From CANJBX01 sp035556735 (GTDB lineage: Bacteria; Pseudomonadota; Alphaproteobacteria; Rhizobiales; Xanthobacteraceae): a DNA stretch of 64,000 bases. The notes beneath the pieces are model-generated. The model had not been told where the DNA came from. It made no database searches and saw only the letters and a list, made by a program, of their open reading frames with translations. Location of the stretch: the NCBI GenBank assembly GCA_035556735.1, contig DATMFF010000005.1, positions 62,001-126,000 of the forward strand. The letters are read 5' to 3'. This document shows positions 32,894 to 42,246 of the stretch, piece by piece; the stretch's first letter is position 1; every line of letters begins with the position of its first letter. The translations under genes and the position numbers were made by a program.

Positions 32894-34081
32894 ATGGCGC
32901 GTCATCCGCCGGCAGTGCTGTTGGCCAGTTTCGTCGGCTTCGCTGCCCTCGGCGGTTGCGGCTTCATTCCGATGTCGGGCCCAGCCAGTCCCGAGATCCG
33001 CGCCGAACGCAGCCCGACCCTGCCCTATGCAAAGGTGAAACTCGACGCGCGGGCGGTCGACGTGCTCGCCAGGTACGAACCGAGTGTCCTCGCCGGGGTG
33101 TTCACCGACCGCCGTCCACCCGCGGGCATCCGCTTCGGCATCGGCGACGTGGTCAGTGTCACGATCTTCGAAGCCGCGGCCGGCGGCCTCTTCATCCCGA
33201 TCGAAGCAGGCGTGCGCCCAGGCAACTTCGTCAACCTGCCGGAACAGACCGTCGACAACGACGGCAATATCAGCGTGCCCTATGCCGGCACGATCCGGGC
33301 AGCCGGACGCACCAACGTGCAGGTGCAGAACGAGATCGTCGAGCGAATCCGCAACCGCGCCATCGAACCCCAGGTGGTCGTGGCGCTCACCCAGCAGCGC
33401 ACGTCGCTCGTGAGCGTGTTCGGCGATGTCCGCACGCCGGTGCGCTTCCCCATGCCCGCGACGGGCGCGCGCGACCGCATCACCGACGCGATCACTCGTG
33501 CCGGCGGCATCAGCGGTCAAGGCTGGGAGACGTGGGTGATGCTGGAACGGAGCGGCAAGCGCGCCACCGTGCCTTTCGCTAACCTCGTCTACAGGCCCGA
33601 CAACAACATCTTCGTGCAGCCCGGCGACCGCATCTACGTCTACCGCGAGCCGATGAAGTTCCTGGCCTTCGGCGCCACCGGGCAGCAAGGCGAGTTCAAT
33701 TTCGACGCCTGGCGCATCAACCTCGCCCAGGCGGTCGCAAAAGCCGGCGGATTGTTCGACATTCAGGCGGATCCCGGATCGATCTTTCTCTACCGGCGCG
33801 AGCCGCGCGAGGTCGCAGAAAAGCTGGGTGTCGATGTCGCGCGCTTCACCGGCGGGCTTGTCCCGATCATCTTCGACGTCAGTTTCCAGGATCCCGCCGG
33901 CTATTTCCTGGCGACCAAGGTCGACATGCGCCCCTTCGACGTGATCTACGTTGCCAACGCGCCGCAGGTGGACGTCACCAAGTTCCTGGTCTTCATCAAC
34001 ACCGCCCTCGCGACCGCCGACAATCACGTCAACTTCGTCAACGACATCTATATCGCGCGGCAGAACAGCCGCCTGCCGTGA
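32894..34081 (+). CDS. outer-membrane polysaccharide exporter, long Wza-like lipoprotein
   Basis: 395 residues. The lipoprotein signal ends in FAALGGC with Cys22 (ATG 32894; a GTG 12 bases upstream is in frame). The polysaccharide export domain holds IRFGIGDVVSVTIFEAAAGG and VDNDGNISVPYAGTIRAAG; two SLBB-like domains follow (VSVFGDVRTPVRFPMPAT and FLAFGATGQQGEFNFD), ending in VIYVANAPQVDVTKFLVFIN. It is close to full Wza length, unlike the 197-residue lipoprotein of cluster A, though the C-terminal membrane helix is not clear. Its GTGA overlap with the next gene couples it to the Wzy-like protein. Confidence 0.88.
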   Translation: MARHPPAVLLASFVGFAALGGCGFIPMSGPASPEIRAERSPTLPYAKVKLDARAVDVLARYEPSVLAGVFTDRRPPAGIRFGIGDVVSVTIFEAAAGGLFIPIEAGVRPGNFVNLPEQTVDNDGNISVPYAGTIRAAGRTNVQVQNEIVERIRNRAIEPQVVVALTQQRTSLVSVFGDVRTPVRFPMPATGARDRITDAITRAGGISGQGWETWVMLERSGKRATVPFANLVYRPDNNIFVQPGDRIYVYREPMKFLAFGATGQQGEFNFDAWRINLAQAVAKAGGLFDIQADPGSIFLYRREPREVAEKLGVDVARFTGGLVPIIFDVSFQDPAGYFLATKVDMRPFDVIYVANAPQVDVTKFLVFINTALATADNHVNFVNDIYIARQNSRLP

Positions 34082-35568
34082 CTGCCTCCGTCTTCAGCCG
34101 TCCGTTCGGGATGACCGCCGGCAGTTCGTGGCGCGCAGCACGTCGGCGCCTGGCGACCGCAGTCCTGTTCACCGCGATCGCCGCGGCTCCGCTTCCGTTC
34201 GGCTCGCGCGATCCGGCGACCCTGGCGTTCTGGTGCGTGCTGCTTGGGCTCGCGATCACGTTTGCGCCGTTGCACGGCCTGGGGACCGCGCACCACGCGA
34301 TCCTGTCGGGCATTGCCGCCATCGCAGCCGCGTATCTCGTGGTTCTGCACGAGCAACTGGCCGGGGACCCCTGGATCGCGACGGTCCACCCGATCTGGGC
34401 GCAGGCGTCCGCAGCTCTCGGATCGCGGATCGAGCCCTCGGTCTCGATCGCCCGCGGTGAACCGCTGTTCGCGCTTGGTGCTCCGCTTGCGAACATGCTC
34501 GCGCTCACGCTCGGCCTCATCGTCGGCACCGATCGCCATGATGCCCATCGCGCGCTGCGGGTCCTGGCCTGGTCGGGAGCGGCCTACGCGCTCTACGGGA
34601 TCGGCGCGCTCATGATCGACCCGCACGCCATCCTGTGGCGCGTGAAGACCGCTTATGTCGGGAATCTCACCGCGACGTTCATCAACCGGAACACGGCCGC
34701 AACCTATTTCGGCTCTTGCGCGGTCGTGTGGCTGTTGCTGCTTCTGGAACGCGCGCGCGCCGAACGGCCCCTCCCCGCAACCGCGAACTGGCAAGCGACC
34801 CTGGCCGCCGCCTCGGAACGCCTGCTCAATCCCGGGCGTCTGCTCGTCCCCTGTGTCGGGCTGCTTCTCGTCGTCGCCGCGTTGTTCCTCACCGTTTCGC
34901 GCGCGGGCATCGTCATCTCGCTCTTCGTGCTTGTGAGCATTGCGCTGCTGCGTCTGCGTGAGCGCGTCCGCACGCCACGACATGCGGTCCTCGCCGTGGC
35001 CGGCGCCGCAGTCGTGGGGAGCCTGCTGGTGGCGATCATGGGCGGCGGCCTCGGCGGCCGGCTCCATGCGCAGGGCATCAGCGACGACAGCCGGCTCGCG
35101 ACCTGGCGTTCCACCCTCGCAATGATCTCGGACCGCCCGTGGTTCGGCACCGGCCTCGGCACCTTCGCCTGGGCCTATCCGCACTATCGCAGCGACGACC
35201 TGCCGCTGCAGGGAATCTGGGACGCGGCCCATTCGACCCCGCTCGAGTTGGCTGCCGAGGCCGGGCTCCCGCTCGCCGGCCTGATCGCGGCGGCATGGGC
35301 GGCGGCGATCGGCGTGCTGGCGGCTGCCTGCCGCAACGGATCGCGCGGCCGCGTGACTCCACTCGCCGCACTGTCCATTGCCGTCATCGCGCTCGTTCAC
35401 TCCTCGCTCGATTTCTCGCTCCAGGTGGCGGGGTATTCGATCGTCTGCTTCGCCGTCGTCGGCGTCGGCCTTGCCCGTGCCTGTCCCACGGCAGACCGGC
35501 CGGACCCCGCGCATGCACCAGGGGACGCGCGCGGCCGTGTCGCACCTGTGCGACCGTGGGACCCATGA
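34078..35568 (+). CDS. O-antigen ligase/polymerase-like membrane protein (Wzy), cluster B
   Basis: 496 residues with about 12 membrane helices. The Wzy_C domain is present: ATFINRNTAATYFGSCAVVW, FLTVSRAGIVISLFVL, DSRLATWRSTLAMISDRPWF, GTGLGTFAWAYPHYRSDD and the signature AAHSTPLELAAEAGLPLAG. It should polymerise the cluster B repeat unit or ligate it. The start is GTG 34078, overlapping the Wza stop (GTGA). This is the longest of the three Wzy-like proteins; the others are at 27067 and 40987. Confidence 0.82.
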   Translation: MTASVFSRPFGMTAGSSWRAARRRLATAVLFTAIAAAPLPFGSRDPATLAFWCVLLGLAITFAPLHGLGTAHHAILSGIAAIAAAYLVVLHEQLAGDPWIATVHPIWAQASAALGSRIEPSVSIARGEPLFALGAPLANMLALTLGLIVGTDRHDAHRALRVLAWSGAAYALYGIGALMIDPHAILWRVKTAYVGNLTATFINRNTAATYFGSCAVVWLLLLLERARAERPLPATANWQATLAAASERLLNPGRLLVPCVGLLLVVAALFLTVSRAGIVISLFVLVSIALLRLRERVRTPRHAVLAVAGAAVVGSLLVAIMGGGLGGRLHAQGISDDSRLATWRSTLAMISDRPWFGTGLGTFAWAYPHYRSDDLPLQGIWDAAHSTPLELAAEAGLPLAGLIAAAWAAAIGVLAAACRNGSRGRVTPLAALSIAVIALVHSSLDFSLQVAGYSIVCFAVVGVGLARACPTADRPDPAHAPGDARGRVAPVRPWDP

Positions 35569-35598
35569 TATTCTGTTAATATGACGCATGATACGCAT

Positions 35599-35621
35599 TC
35601 ACATTGCTTGCGAAAATGTGA
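35599..35621. promoter_or_regulatory. TCACAT/ATGTGA dyad
   Basis: Inverted repeat with 6-base arms and an 11-base spacer in the leader of the Gly-rich secreted protein. The half-site ATGTGA also occurs in the direct repeats upstream of the 43548 gene. Confidence 0.25.
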
Positions 35622-35682
35622 TTCCGGCGGATCCGCCATCATGTTAGACATGGACGCGGCCCGGACGACGTGGAGATCGGTG

Positions 35683-36339
35683 ATGTACGCGCGTGCTCTG
35701 CCGGCGCCCCTGGCGGCTGTCCTCGTCTCGCTGTCGCTGGGAACCGCTTGGGGGGCGTGCTACGCGCCGGCGCAGCAACTGCCCAGCCAGACGATCAGCG
35801 GCTTCACGAGCAACCCGAATGAGGTCCTGAGCCGCTACCCCAACGGCGGCGCCCAGATGATCTCCTACATCCGCGATCTCGCCGCCTCGGACCCGGCAAC
35901 GCTGGCCGGGGTAATCGGCCTGCTCGGCACGGCCAACCGTGACCAGCAGTCGGCCATTGGATCCGGGCTGGGACAGGCCGCGCGCATCTGCGTCCGCTCG
36001 GACCAGGCTTTCGCCACCCAGATCCAGCAGGCCATCTCCGCCTCCAACAGCAACTTCGCCAAGGACTCCTACGCGTTCGTCAATCCCGACACGCCCACCG
36101 GAGCCGTCGCGGGTGCGGGCGGTGGAGGCGGCGGCGGTACGGGGTCCGGGGGCCCGACCGGCGGCGGATTTGGAACATCATCGGCCGGCACCATTGGCCC
36201 GGCTTTTGGCACGAACTCCGCGCCGAACATCGGGCAGACGACCTTGACCGGCGGCCGCACGGGCGGCGCCGGATCGGCAGGCGCAGTCAACTCGGGCATC
36301 ACCGCCTTCACCGCCACCACGCCCGTCAGTCCACGATGA
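35683..36339 (+). CDS. secreted glycine-rich protein of the EPS cluster, unknown function
   Basis: 218 residues. ATG 35683 is preferred because GGAGATC lies 6 to 11 bases upstream and the first 24 residues form a signal peptide (ALPAPLAAVLVSLSLGTAWG, cleavage before ACYAP). A helical domain of about 100 residues follows (NPNEVLSRYPNGGAQMISYI, ASDPATLAGVIGLLGTANRD), then a glycine/threonine-rich low-complexity tail (GAGGGGGGGTGSGGPTGGGF). It sits between the cluster B Wzy-like gene and the 36380 gene, so a role in polymer export or the matrix is plausible. No family recognised. Confidence 0.6.
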   Translation: MYARALPAPLAAVLVSLSLGTAWGACYAPAQQLPSQTISGFTSNPNEVLSRYPNGGAQMISYIRDLAASDPATLAGVIGLLGTANRDQQSAIGSGLGQAARICVRSDQAFATQIQQAISASNSNFAKDSYAFVNPDTPTGAVAGAGGGGGGGTGSGGPTGGGFGTSSAGTIGPAFGTNSAPNIGQTTLTGGRTGGAGSAGAVNSGITAFTATTPVSPR

Positions 36340-36379
36340 TCAAGCTGCGGCGGCGCGAGCGTCCGCAGCGGCAAGCTTG

Positions 36380-37177
36380 ATGGCTGCGCGCAGCGAGACC
36401 GCGCATCGCGTCGATCACAGGGTGCGCGCAATGGCGCTCACATTCCGCTGCCTGTTGCTCTTGTTCGGCGTGGCCGCGATCTCCTGGGGAACATTCGTCC
36501 TGGTGGTCGCGCCACAGCCGACGATCGTCGCGACCGCCGCTTCGAAGATCCTGCGCGGCAATTCGTTTGCACAGGATGACCTGCGCGGGATCGGACTCGC
36601 CGCGGCAGCACTCGACACCGTCCCGGTCACCCGCCCCTCCGCATTCAGGGATCGGGTCGTCGTCGAGCTGCGGCGCGCGGAGCTGGCGCTCGCGGACGGC
36701 GCGCGCACGAAAATCGATACCCGCTTCGACACGCTGCATGTTGCCCTGCGCGACGCATTGACGATGACGCCAGCCGATCCGTTCCTCTGGCTTGCGCTCG
36801 CCTGGCACACAGCCGTTACCGGCGGCCTCGATGGAAAAATGCTCGGATATCTCGCCCTGTCCTACCAGCTTGGACCCAACGAGGGCTGGATCGCGGTGCG
36901 CCGCAATCCGCTCGCGCTTGCGATCTTCCCGCGCCTTCCGCCCGAGCTTGCAAAGCGCGCGCTCGGAGAGTTCGCGCGCCTCGTCGAGTCCCGCTTCGAC
37001 GAGACGCCGCGAATCCTGCTCGGGCCCGGCTGGGCGCAGCGCGACCGCCTGCTGCCGCAGCTCGCAACCGCCAGCGACGGCAGCCGCCGCTGGTTTGCAC
37101 GCGCGCTGCACCGGCTGGGCGCCGACGTAGCGGTCCCGGGCGTGCCGGCGCGCGACGCCCGCCCATGGGATCCGTGA
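36380..37177 (+). CDS. hypothetical membrane-anchored protein of EPS cluster B
   Basis: 265 residues. One N-terminal membrane helix (CLLLLFGVAAISWGTFVLVV) is followed by a helical, TPR-like stretch (LRRAELALADGARTKIDTRF, LTMTPADPFLWLALAWHTAV, LGPNEGWIAVRRNPLALAIF). No catalytic motif is visible. It may be a periplasmic scaffold of the export complex. The start is uncertain: ATG 36380 or ATG 36431 just before the helix. Confidence 0.55.
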   Translation: MAARSETAHRVDHRVRAMALTFRCLLLLFGVAAISWGTFVLVVAPQPTIVATAASKILRGNSFAQDDLRGIGLAAAALDTVPVTRPSAFRDRVVVELRRAELALADGARTKIDTRFDTLHVALRDALTMTPADPFLWLALAWHTAVTGGLDGKMLGYLALSYQLGPNEGWIAVRRNPLALAIFPRLPPELAKRALGEFARLVESRFDETPRILLGPGWAQRDRLLPQLATASDGSRRWFARALHRLGADVAVPGVPARDARPWDP

Positions 37178-37373
37178 GGTCCAGCTCCCGTAACGATATT
37201 CCGTGTCGTCAATCTGTTACACATCGCACCGTATGACATGGCGCAACGCGATTATGATATCGCACGGGGCGAACAGGCAGCTCGGAAAGCCGACGAGCGC
37301 GAGCGAACCGCCGTGACGCGGGGCGGCTGACTGCAAGGGTCTCCGCCCGCTGCTGCGGCGTCCCGCCCGTCCG

Positions 37374-39737
37374 ATGGTGAGGACTTCCGCCGGCATGGAC
37401 GCACAGCCAGCACTTGCCGACAACCGCCACGCCGGCCAAGGCCAATCCGGCGCGCCGCCTGCTGCCCTCACGCTTGCAACCCTGATCGAGCAGTTGATCG
37501 GCTTTGCACTACGCCAATATCGGGTGTTCGTCCTCATCACTTCAGGGGCGCTCGGGCTCGGGCTCATCTACCTGTTCGCCACGCCACCGCTCTACACCGC
37601 GACCGCCACCCTGCTCATCGACAGCAGCAAGCTACGTGGCCTGCAGAGTCCGCAGCAGGCGGGCGCCGATCTGCCCATCGACGCCGCACAGATCGAATCC
37701 CAGGTGGAAGTGCTCAGATCAGTCAGCATCGCGAATTCGGTCATCAAAGCACTTGATCTTGCGGACAGCCCCGAGTTCGGCAAGGCGAGCGCCGGCCTGT
37801 TCGCGGCGCTGCGCGGGCTGCTGGGCGGGTCCGAAGTCGTTTCCCAGGAAGAACGCGAGCACCGCGCCCTCGCGGCATTCGCGAGCCGCCGACAGATCGG
37901 CCGCGTCGGAAAGACCTATGCCTTGGACATCTCCTTCACCTCGCTCGATCCCGGACGCGCGGCAACGATCGCAAACGCGATCGCCGAAGCCTACATCGTC
38001 GACCAACTGGAGGCGAAGTACCAGGCGGTGCGGCGCGCCAGCATCTGGCTGCAGGACCGCATCAAGGAACTGCGCGCGCAGGCCTCGGCCGCCGACCGCG
38101 CCGTGCTCGAGTACAAGGAGAGCAAGAATATCGTCGACGTCGGCGGCGCTAGCGCCGGGTCCGGAAGCAGCCGACTGGTCGGCGAGCAGCAGCTCTCCGA
38201 GCTCAACACGCAGCTCGTGAATGCGCGCGTCGCAACGAACGAGGCCAAAGCGCGTCTGGACCGCATCGAGCAGGTGCTCAAGCTCGACGTCGGCGAGGCG
38301 ACCGTCGCCGATACGCTGCGCAACGACGTCATCACGCGCCTGCGCAACCAGTATCTCGACCTCGCCGCGCGCGAAGCGACATGGTCCGCCCGTTACGGAC
38401 ACGAGCACCAGGCGGCGATCAACCTGCGCACCCAGATGGACGAGGTCCGGCGCAACATCGCCGACGAGCTCGGCCGGGTGGCCGCGAGCTATCGCAGCGA
38501 CTACGAGATCGCGCGCATCCGCCAGGACAACCTCGAGCGCAGCTTTGCCGACCTGATCTCCGAGGGCCAGGCCACCAATCGCGACCGGCTCGCACTGATC
38601 GAGCTGGAGAGCAACGCCAAGATCTACCGAACGATCTACGACAGCTTCCTGCAACGCTACACGGAAGCCCTCCAGCAGCAGTCGTTTCCGATCACGGAAG
38701 CGCGCGTCATCAGCGCGGCGGCTGCTCCCAAGCAGAAGAGCAAGCCGGTGACCACGCTCGTTCTCGCCGTTGCGGGGACGCTCGGACTGCTGGTCAGCTT
38801 CGCCGTGGCCGCTCTGCGCGAGGCGGTCGACGGCGCCTTCCGAACCGCACGGCAAGTCGAGGACGCTCTCGGCGTGAGCTGCATATCCGTGCTGCCGATG
38901 ACCAAGCCTGAAGCCGTGGAGCACGGCGCCGCGCGGCGCGCCAAGCGCGCGCCGGGTTCCGAAACGGCCGATGCCGGCGCCCCGCCGGAGGGCACGCCGG
39001 CGACGCCACGCCGTCACTACGCGTTCGCCGACCTCATGATGCGCCGGGTCGTGGACAAGCCGCTATCCGCCTTCGCGGAAGGGCTGCGCGCGGTCAAGAT
39101 CACCGCCGAGCTGCGGGGTGCATTCAAGGAGAACAAGGTCATCGGCATCACATCCACGGTGCCGGGCGAAGGCAAGTCGACCGTGGCCAGCAATCTCGCG
39201 GAGCTGATTGCCGACGCCGGCAAGCGCGCGATTCTCGTCGACGCCGATCTGCGCAATCCGACGCTTGCCCACGCGCTTCAGCCGCGTCCGTCGGTGGGGC
39301 TCATGGACGTTCTCACCCGCACGGCCGAGCTGGATGACGTCATCGGCTTCGATCCGGGCACCGGCCTGGCGTTCCTTCCGGTCCTGCGCAACCAGCAGGC
39401 CGCGCATTTCGACGAAGTTCTTTCATCGCAAGGCTTCCGCGACCTCGTGGACGAGCTGTGCAAACGCTATGACTATGTCATCGTCGACCTGCCGCCGCTC
39501 GCGCCGGTGATCGACGTGCGGGCCGCCATCCAGAGCATTCATTCGATCGTATTCGTCATCGAATGGGGCGCGACGAAGATCAAGCTCGTGCAAAGCCGGC
39601 TGGCTTCGGAGCCGGAAGTCTACGACCGCCTGCTCGGTGCGGTGCTCAACAAGGCCGATCTCAAGATGATCGACCGGTTCGAGCACCACGGCCGCTACCA
39701 TAGCAGCTATCACGCCCGTTACGGCTATCTCGACTAG
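37374..39737 (+). CDS. Wzc-type polysaccharide copolymerase with BY-kinase domain (cluster B)
   Basis: 787 residues, same architecture as the cluster A kinase. Membrane helix 1 near residues 48-72, coiled-coil periplasmic region (ARIRQDNLERSFADLISEGQ), helix 2 near residues 460-482, then Walker A VPGEGKST near residue 598, A' VDADLRNP near 623 and B VIVDLPPL near 705. The C-terminal tail GRYHSSYHARYGYLD has five tyrosines in 13 residues, the expected autophosphorylation cluster. It differs from the cluster A copy by having the canonical A' Asp and a longer linker (RRAKRAPGSETADAGAPPEG). The stop overlaps that of the convergent glycosyltransferase by 3 bases. ATG 37395 is an alternative start. 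Confidence 0.9.
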   Translation: MVRTSAGMDAQPALADNRHAGQGQSGAPPAALTLATLIEQLIGFALRQYRVFVLITSGALGLGLIYLFATPPLYTATATLLIDSSKLRGLQSPQQAGADLPIDAAQIESQVEVLRSVSIANSVIKALDLADSPEFGKASAGLFAALRGLLGGSEVVSQEEREHRALAAFASRRQIGRVGKTYALDISFTSLDPGRAATIANAIAEAYIVDQLEAKYQAVRRASIWLQDRIKELRAQASAADRAVLEYKESKNIVDVGGASAGSGSSRLVGEQQLSELNTQLVNARVATNEAKARLDRIEQVLKLDVGEATVADTLRNDVITRLRNQYLDLAAREATWSARYGHEHQAAINLRTQMDEVRRNIADELGRVAASYRSDYEIARIRQDNLERSFADLISEGQATNRDRLALIELESNAKIYRTIYDSFLQRYTEALQQQSFPITEARVISAAAAPKQKSKPVTTLVLAVAGTLGLLVSFAVAALREAVDGAFRTARQVEDALGVSCISVLPMTKPEAVEHGAARRAKRAPGSETADAGAPPEGTPATPRRHYAFADLMMRRVVDKPLSAFAEGLRAVKITAELRGAFKENKVIGITSTVPGEGKSTVASNLAELIADAGKRAILVDADLRNPTLAHALQPRPSVGLMDVLTRTAELDDVIGFDPGTGLAFLPVLRNQQAAHFDEVLSSQGFRDLVDELCKRYDYVIVDLPPLAPVIDVRAAIQSIHSIVFVIEWGATKIKLVQSRLASEPEVYDRLLGAVLNKADLKMIDRFEHHGRYHSSYHARYGYLD

Positions 39738-40987
39738 GGCTCCGACGCGATTGCGGCGCGTCGTCCGGTCCGACGCAGCGCGCGATAGACGTCGAGTTGG
39801 GCAAGCCCGTGCGCCGAATAGCTGTAGCGCTCCGCTGCCCTGAGCGCCGCGTGCTGCAGCGTCTCGTATTCGCGGTCGTCCAGGCTTGCGCAGCGACGCA
39901 TGACGTCGACGAGCGACTGGCCGTCGCCAGAAACGACGAACCCGCACTGCATGTCGTTCACATCCTCCGCGATCCCGACCTGCTCCGACACGAGGACCGG
40001 AATGCCGCGAACCAACGCCTCCGCCGCCGCCATTCCAAACGACTCGTAATGGGACACCAGAATCACGAAATCGACGTCCGCGAAGAACCGCTCGCGCTGG
40101 TCATCCTGCACGAAGCCCAGCCAGTGAACGTTGCCGCACCCATCCGCGGCAGCCCTGGCGACGCGCTCGTGGTCCGGCATTCCGGCGCCGGCCACGACAA
40201 GATCCACCTCCCTCACCTGCGCGGCGGCACTAACGATTTCGGCCACGCGCTTGGTGGGATGGATGCGGCCGAGATATCCGATCCGCACGCGGTCCGGCCT
40301 GGCGCGGCCGCCACGCACCCGGCGCGCGGCATGGCCCGCCGTATCGTCAAACACAGGATGTGGAATGACCGCGGACCGGCGCTGCTCGATCGACTTGCGG
40401 CACTCGAACTGCGATGCATAGACCACGCAGCCCAGCAGAAGCCGGAAATACGCGCCGAGCAGGCGCTTGATCGCAAGCCGCAGCCTGGACTTGGTGACGA
40501 CCATATCGTCATCCGTGAACGTGGCGTGCGGCGTAAGCACGGCCTGTACGCCGCTGAGCCTGGCCACCCCGACAGCAATCACGTTCAGCGGATGCCAGCT
40601 CCCGTCGATGTGGACGACATCGAATGTTCCGACCGTGCGGATCAGAAACCGTACCGCGGCCGGCAGTCCCTCGACGGCATGGACCGCGACGTCCTGCGCG
40701 CGCAAGCGGCGGATGTCGGGAAACTGCGCGTGGTCCCGCCCTCGGGATCGAAGCGTAAGGCATTCGACCGCCACGCCCACGGCCTTCGTGGCCAGAGCGG
40801 CCGAGCCGAAGACGCTGCTTGGTCCCCCCAGAAGCGGATCCGCACTCGACACCACGCGCAGAACGCGGAGGGCCTGTACTCCGGTTGCGGACCTGCGTTT
40901 CCCGACAGCCCGGGGGCCCGTCTCGGTCGCAGGCGGGGCGTGATCGTATTCCGAACCGTGAACAGTCATGAGTGCCGTCTTTGACAC
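39734..40987 (-). CDS. glycosyltransferase, GT-B fold (GT4 family)
   Basis: 417 residues. N-terminal LRVLRVVSSADPLLGGPSSV (glycine-rich turn), DVVHIDGSWHPLNVIA and QAVLTPHATF; the C-terminal donor domain has VRIGYLGRIHPTKRVAEIVS, DFVILVSHYESFGMAAAEALVRGIPVLVS (the E-x7-E motif of GT4), then ERYSYSAHGLAQLDVYRAL. The start is GTG at 40987 with GAGG upstream, immediately overlapping the Wzy stop by one base; ATG 40969 is an alternative. Last gene of the minus-strand operon 43309-39734. Confidence 0.85.
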   Translation of the reverse strand: MSKTALMTVHGSEYDHAPPATETGPRAVGKRRSATGVQALRVLRVVSSADPLLGGPSSVFGSAALATKAVGVAVECLTLRSRGRDHAQFPDIRRLRAQDVAVHAVEGLPAAVRFLIRTVGTFDVVHIDGSWHPLNVIAVGVARLSGVQAVLTPHATFTDDDMVVTKSRLRLAIKRLLGAYFRLLLGCVVYASQFECRKSIEQRRSAVIPHPVFDDTAGHAARRVRGGRARPDRVRIGYLGRIHPTKRVAEIVSAAAQVREVDLVVAGAGMPDHERVARAAADGCGNVHWLGFVQDDQRERFFADVDFVILVSHYESFGMAAAEALVRGIPVLVSEQVGIAEDVNDMQCGFVVSGDGQSLVDVMRRCASLDDREYETLQHAALRAAERYSYSAHGLAQLDVYRALRRTGRRAAIASEP

Positions 40988-42246
40988 TACTGCCTCGTCC
41001 CCGCCGGCCGCGCGCGGGCGTCGGTGCTCACCGTCACCCGCCGGAGCACGCGACTGTGCGGTATGAACGCGCCGGCGCCGCGGGCATGACCCGCCGCCAA
41101 CCCAGGCCAGAACAGCAGCAACAGGAAGGAGATCCCGTAGTTGTCTCCGAGATTGAACATCTGCGGCTCGAAGAAGGCTGCAAACGTCAGCGCCGCCAAT
41201 CCGCCCGTGCGGGCGGCAGCAAAGCGGCGCCGTTCGTCGGAGCCCCGCAGCCAGACGGCCGTCAGGGCGGACGTCACGACGATCCCGAGAATCGCGGCGA
41301 TGATGATGCCGCCACCCGGAATTCCGAACTCAAGCAGCGCCTTGAAGTAGCCGTTGTGTCCCGCCTCCTCGACCGACGGGCGTTTGAATCCCATCCCCAG
41401 AGGATTTTCGGACAGCGCTTTGAGCGCATGGGTCCACTGGTCCTCCCGGCCCGACAGGCCCGAATCCAGGTTTCGGGTGGGATCGTTCAGGGCCAGCAGA
41501 TCGACGAACTGGTCGTGCATAAAGACGACCGCGACGGTGGCGAGGCCCACCATGATGATCAGCCGAGAGCTCAAGGGCCTGTATGTCAGCTCGAAAACGA
41601 CGAGCGAAAGCAGGCAGCCGATGACGGCGTAGCGGGAACTCACCGAAGCTGCAACGACAACGGCGGCGGTCCTGATCGCAAGCATGAACGCGTGCCGCCA
41701 GAACAGCGAGAATACGAAAGCGAACAACATCACCTGCCCGACTTGATTGGGGTGAATGCCGCCAAGCTTGCGGCCCTCGGGAAGGCCAAACAGCAGAAAC
41801 GCTACGGGCGCGAACGCGATCAGCACAATGGCCTTGCCTGCGAAGCAGGCGGTCAGGGCCCGCTGATCAAGCGTTGCCAGCGCGGACAGCAGCACGGTGG
41901 TCGTGATCAGCGCCAGCGTATAGCCGATCCCGGTCAAAATCTGCGGCGCGTCTCCGTGCAGCTGCAAGGCGATCGACAGGAAGACAACCGTCAGGATCGC
42001 CAGTTGAAGCGGATGGTAGCCGGCGAGCACGCTCGGAATGCGAGCTCCCAAGGCGATCCCCGCGATGGCGACAAACTGGAACAAGCCGATCACCTGATAG
42101 GCAAAGGCAGACGAGCCCGCCACCTCCCAGTCGAAGGTCAGGAACTGGAAGCTCAGGATCGCTGACCACACCCAAAACGAGACGACCACGGCGTCGCTAC
42201 GGAGCCGTTCGACAAACCCGGCTTGGCCGTATCCATCCGCTGTCAT
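40987..42246 (-). CDS. O-antigen ligase/polymerase-like membrane protein (third Wzy)
   Basis: 419 residues with about 11-12 membrane helices. Wzy_C features: SSRYAVIGCLLSLVVFELTY, LDSGLSGREDQWTHALKALS, ENPLGMGFKRPS and EEAGHNGYFKALLEFGIPGG (the HN-x-Y-x-x-x-LxExGxxG element). It overlaps FkbM by 4 bases (ATGA) and the GT4 gene by one base. It may polymerise a different repeat, or ligate the chain, since two other Wzy-like proteins are nearby. Confidence 0.8.
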   Translation of the reverse strand: MTADGYGQAGFVERLRSDAVVVSFWVWSAILSFQFLTFDWEVAGSSAFAYQVIGLFQFVAIAGIALGARIPSVLAGYHPLQLAILTVVFLSIALQLHGDAPQILTGIGYTLALITTTVLLSALATLDQRALTACFAGKAIVLIAFAPVAFLLFGLPEGRKLGGIHPNQVGQVMLFAFVFSLFWRHAFMLAIRTAAVVVAASVSSRYAVIGCLLSLVVFELTYRPLSSRLIIMVGLATVAVVFMHDQFVDLLALNDPTRNLDSGLSGREDQWTHALKALSENPLGMGFKRPSVEEAGHNGYFKALLEFGIPGGGIIIAAILGIVVTSALTAVWLRGSDERRRFAAARTGGLAALTFAAFFEPQMFNLGDNYGISFLLLLFWPGLAAGHARGAGAFIPHSRVLRRVTVSTDARARPAGTRQ

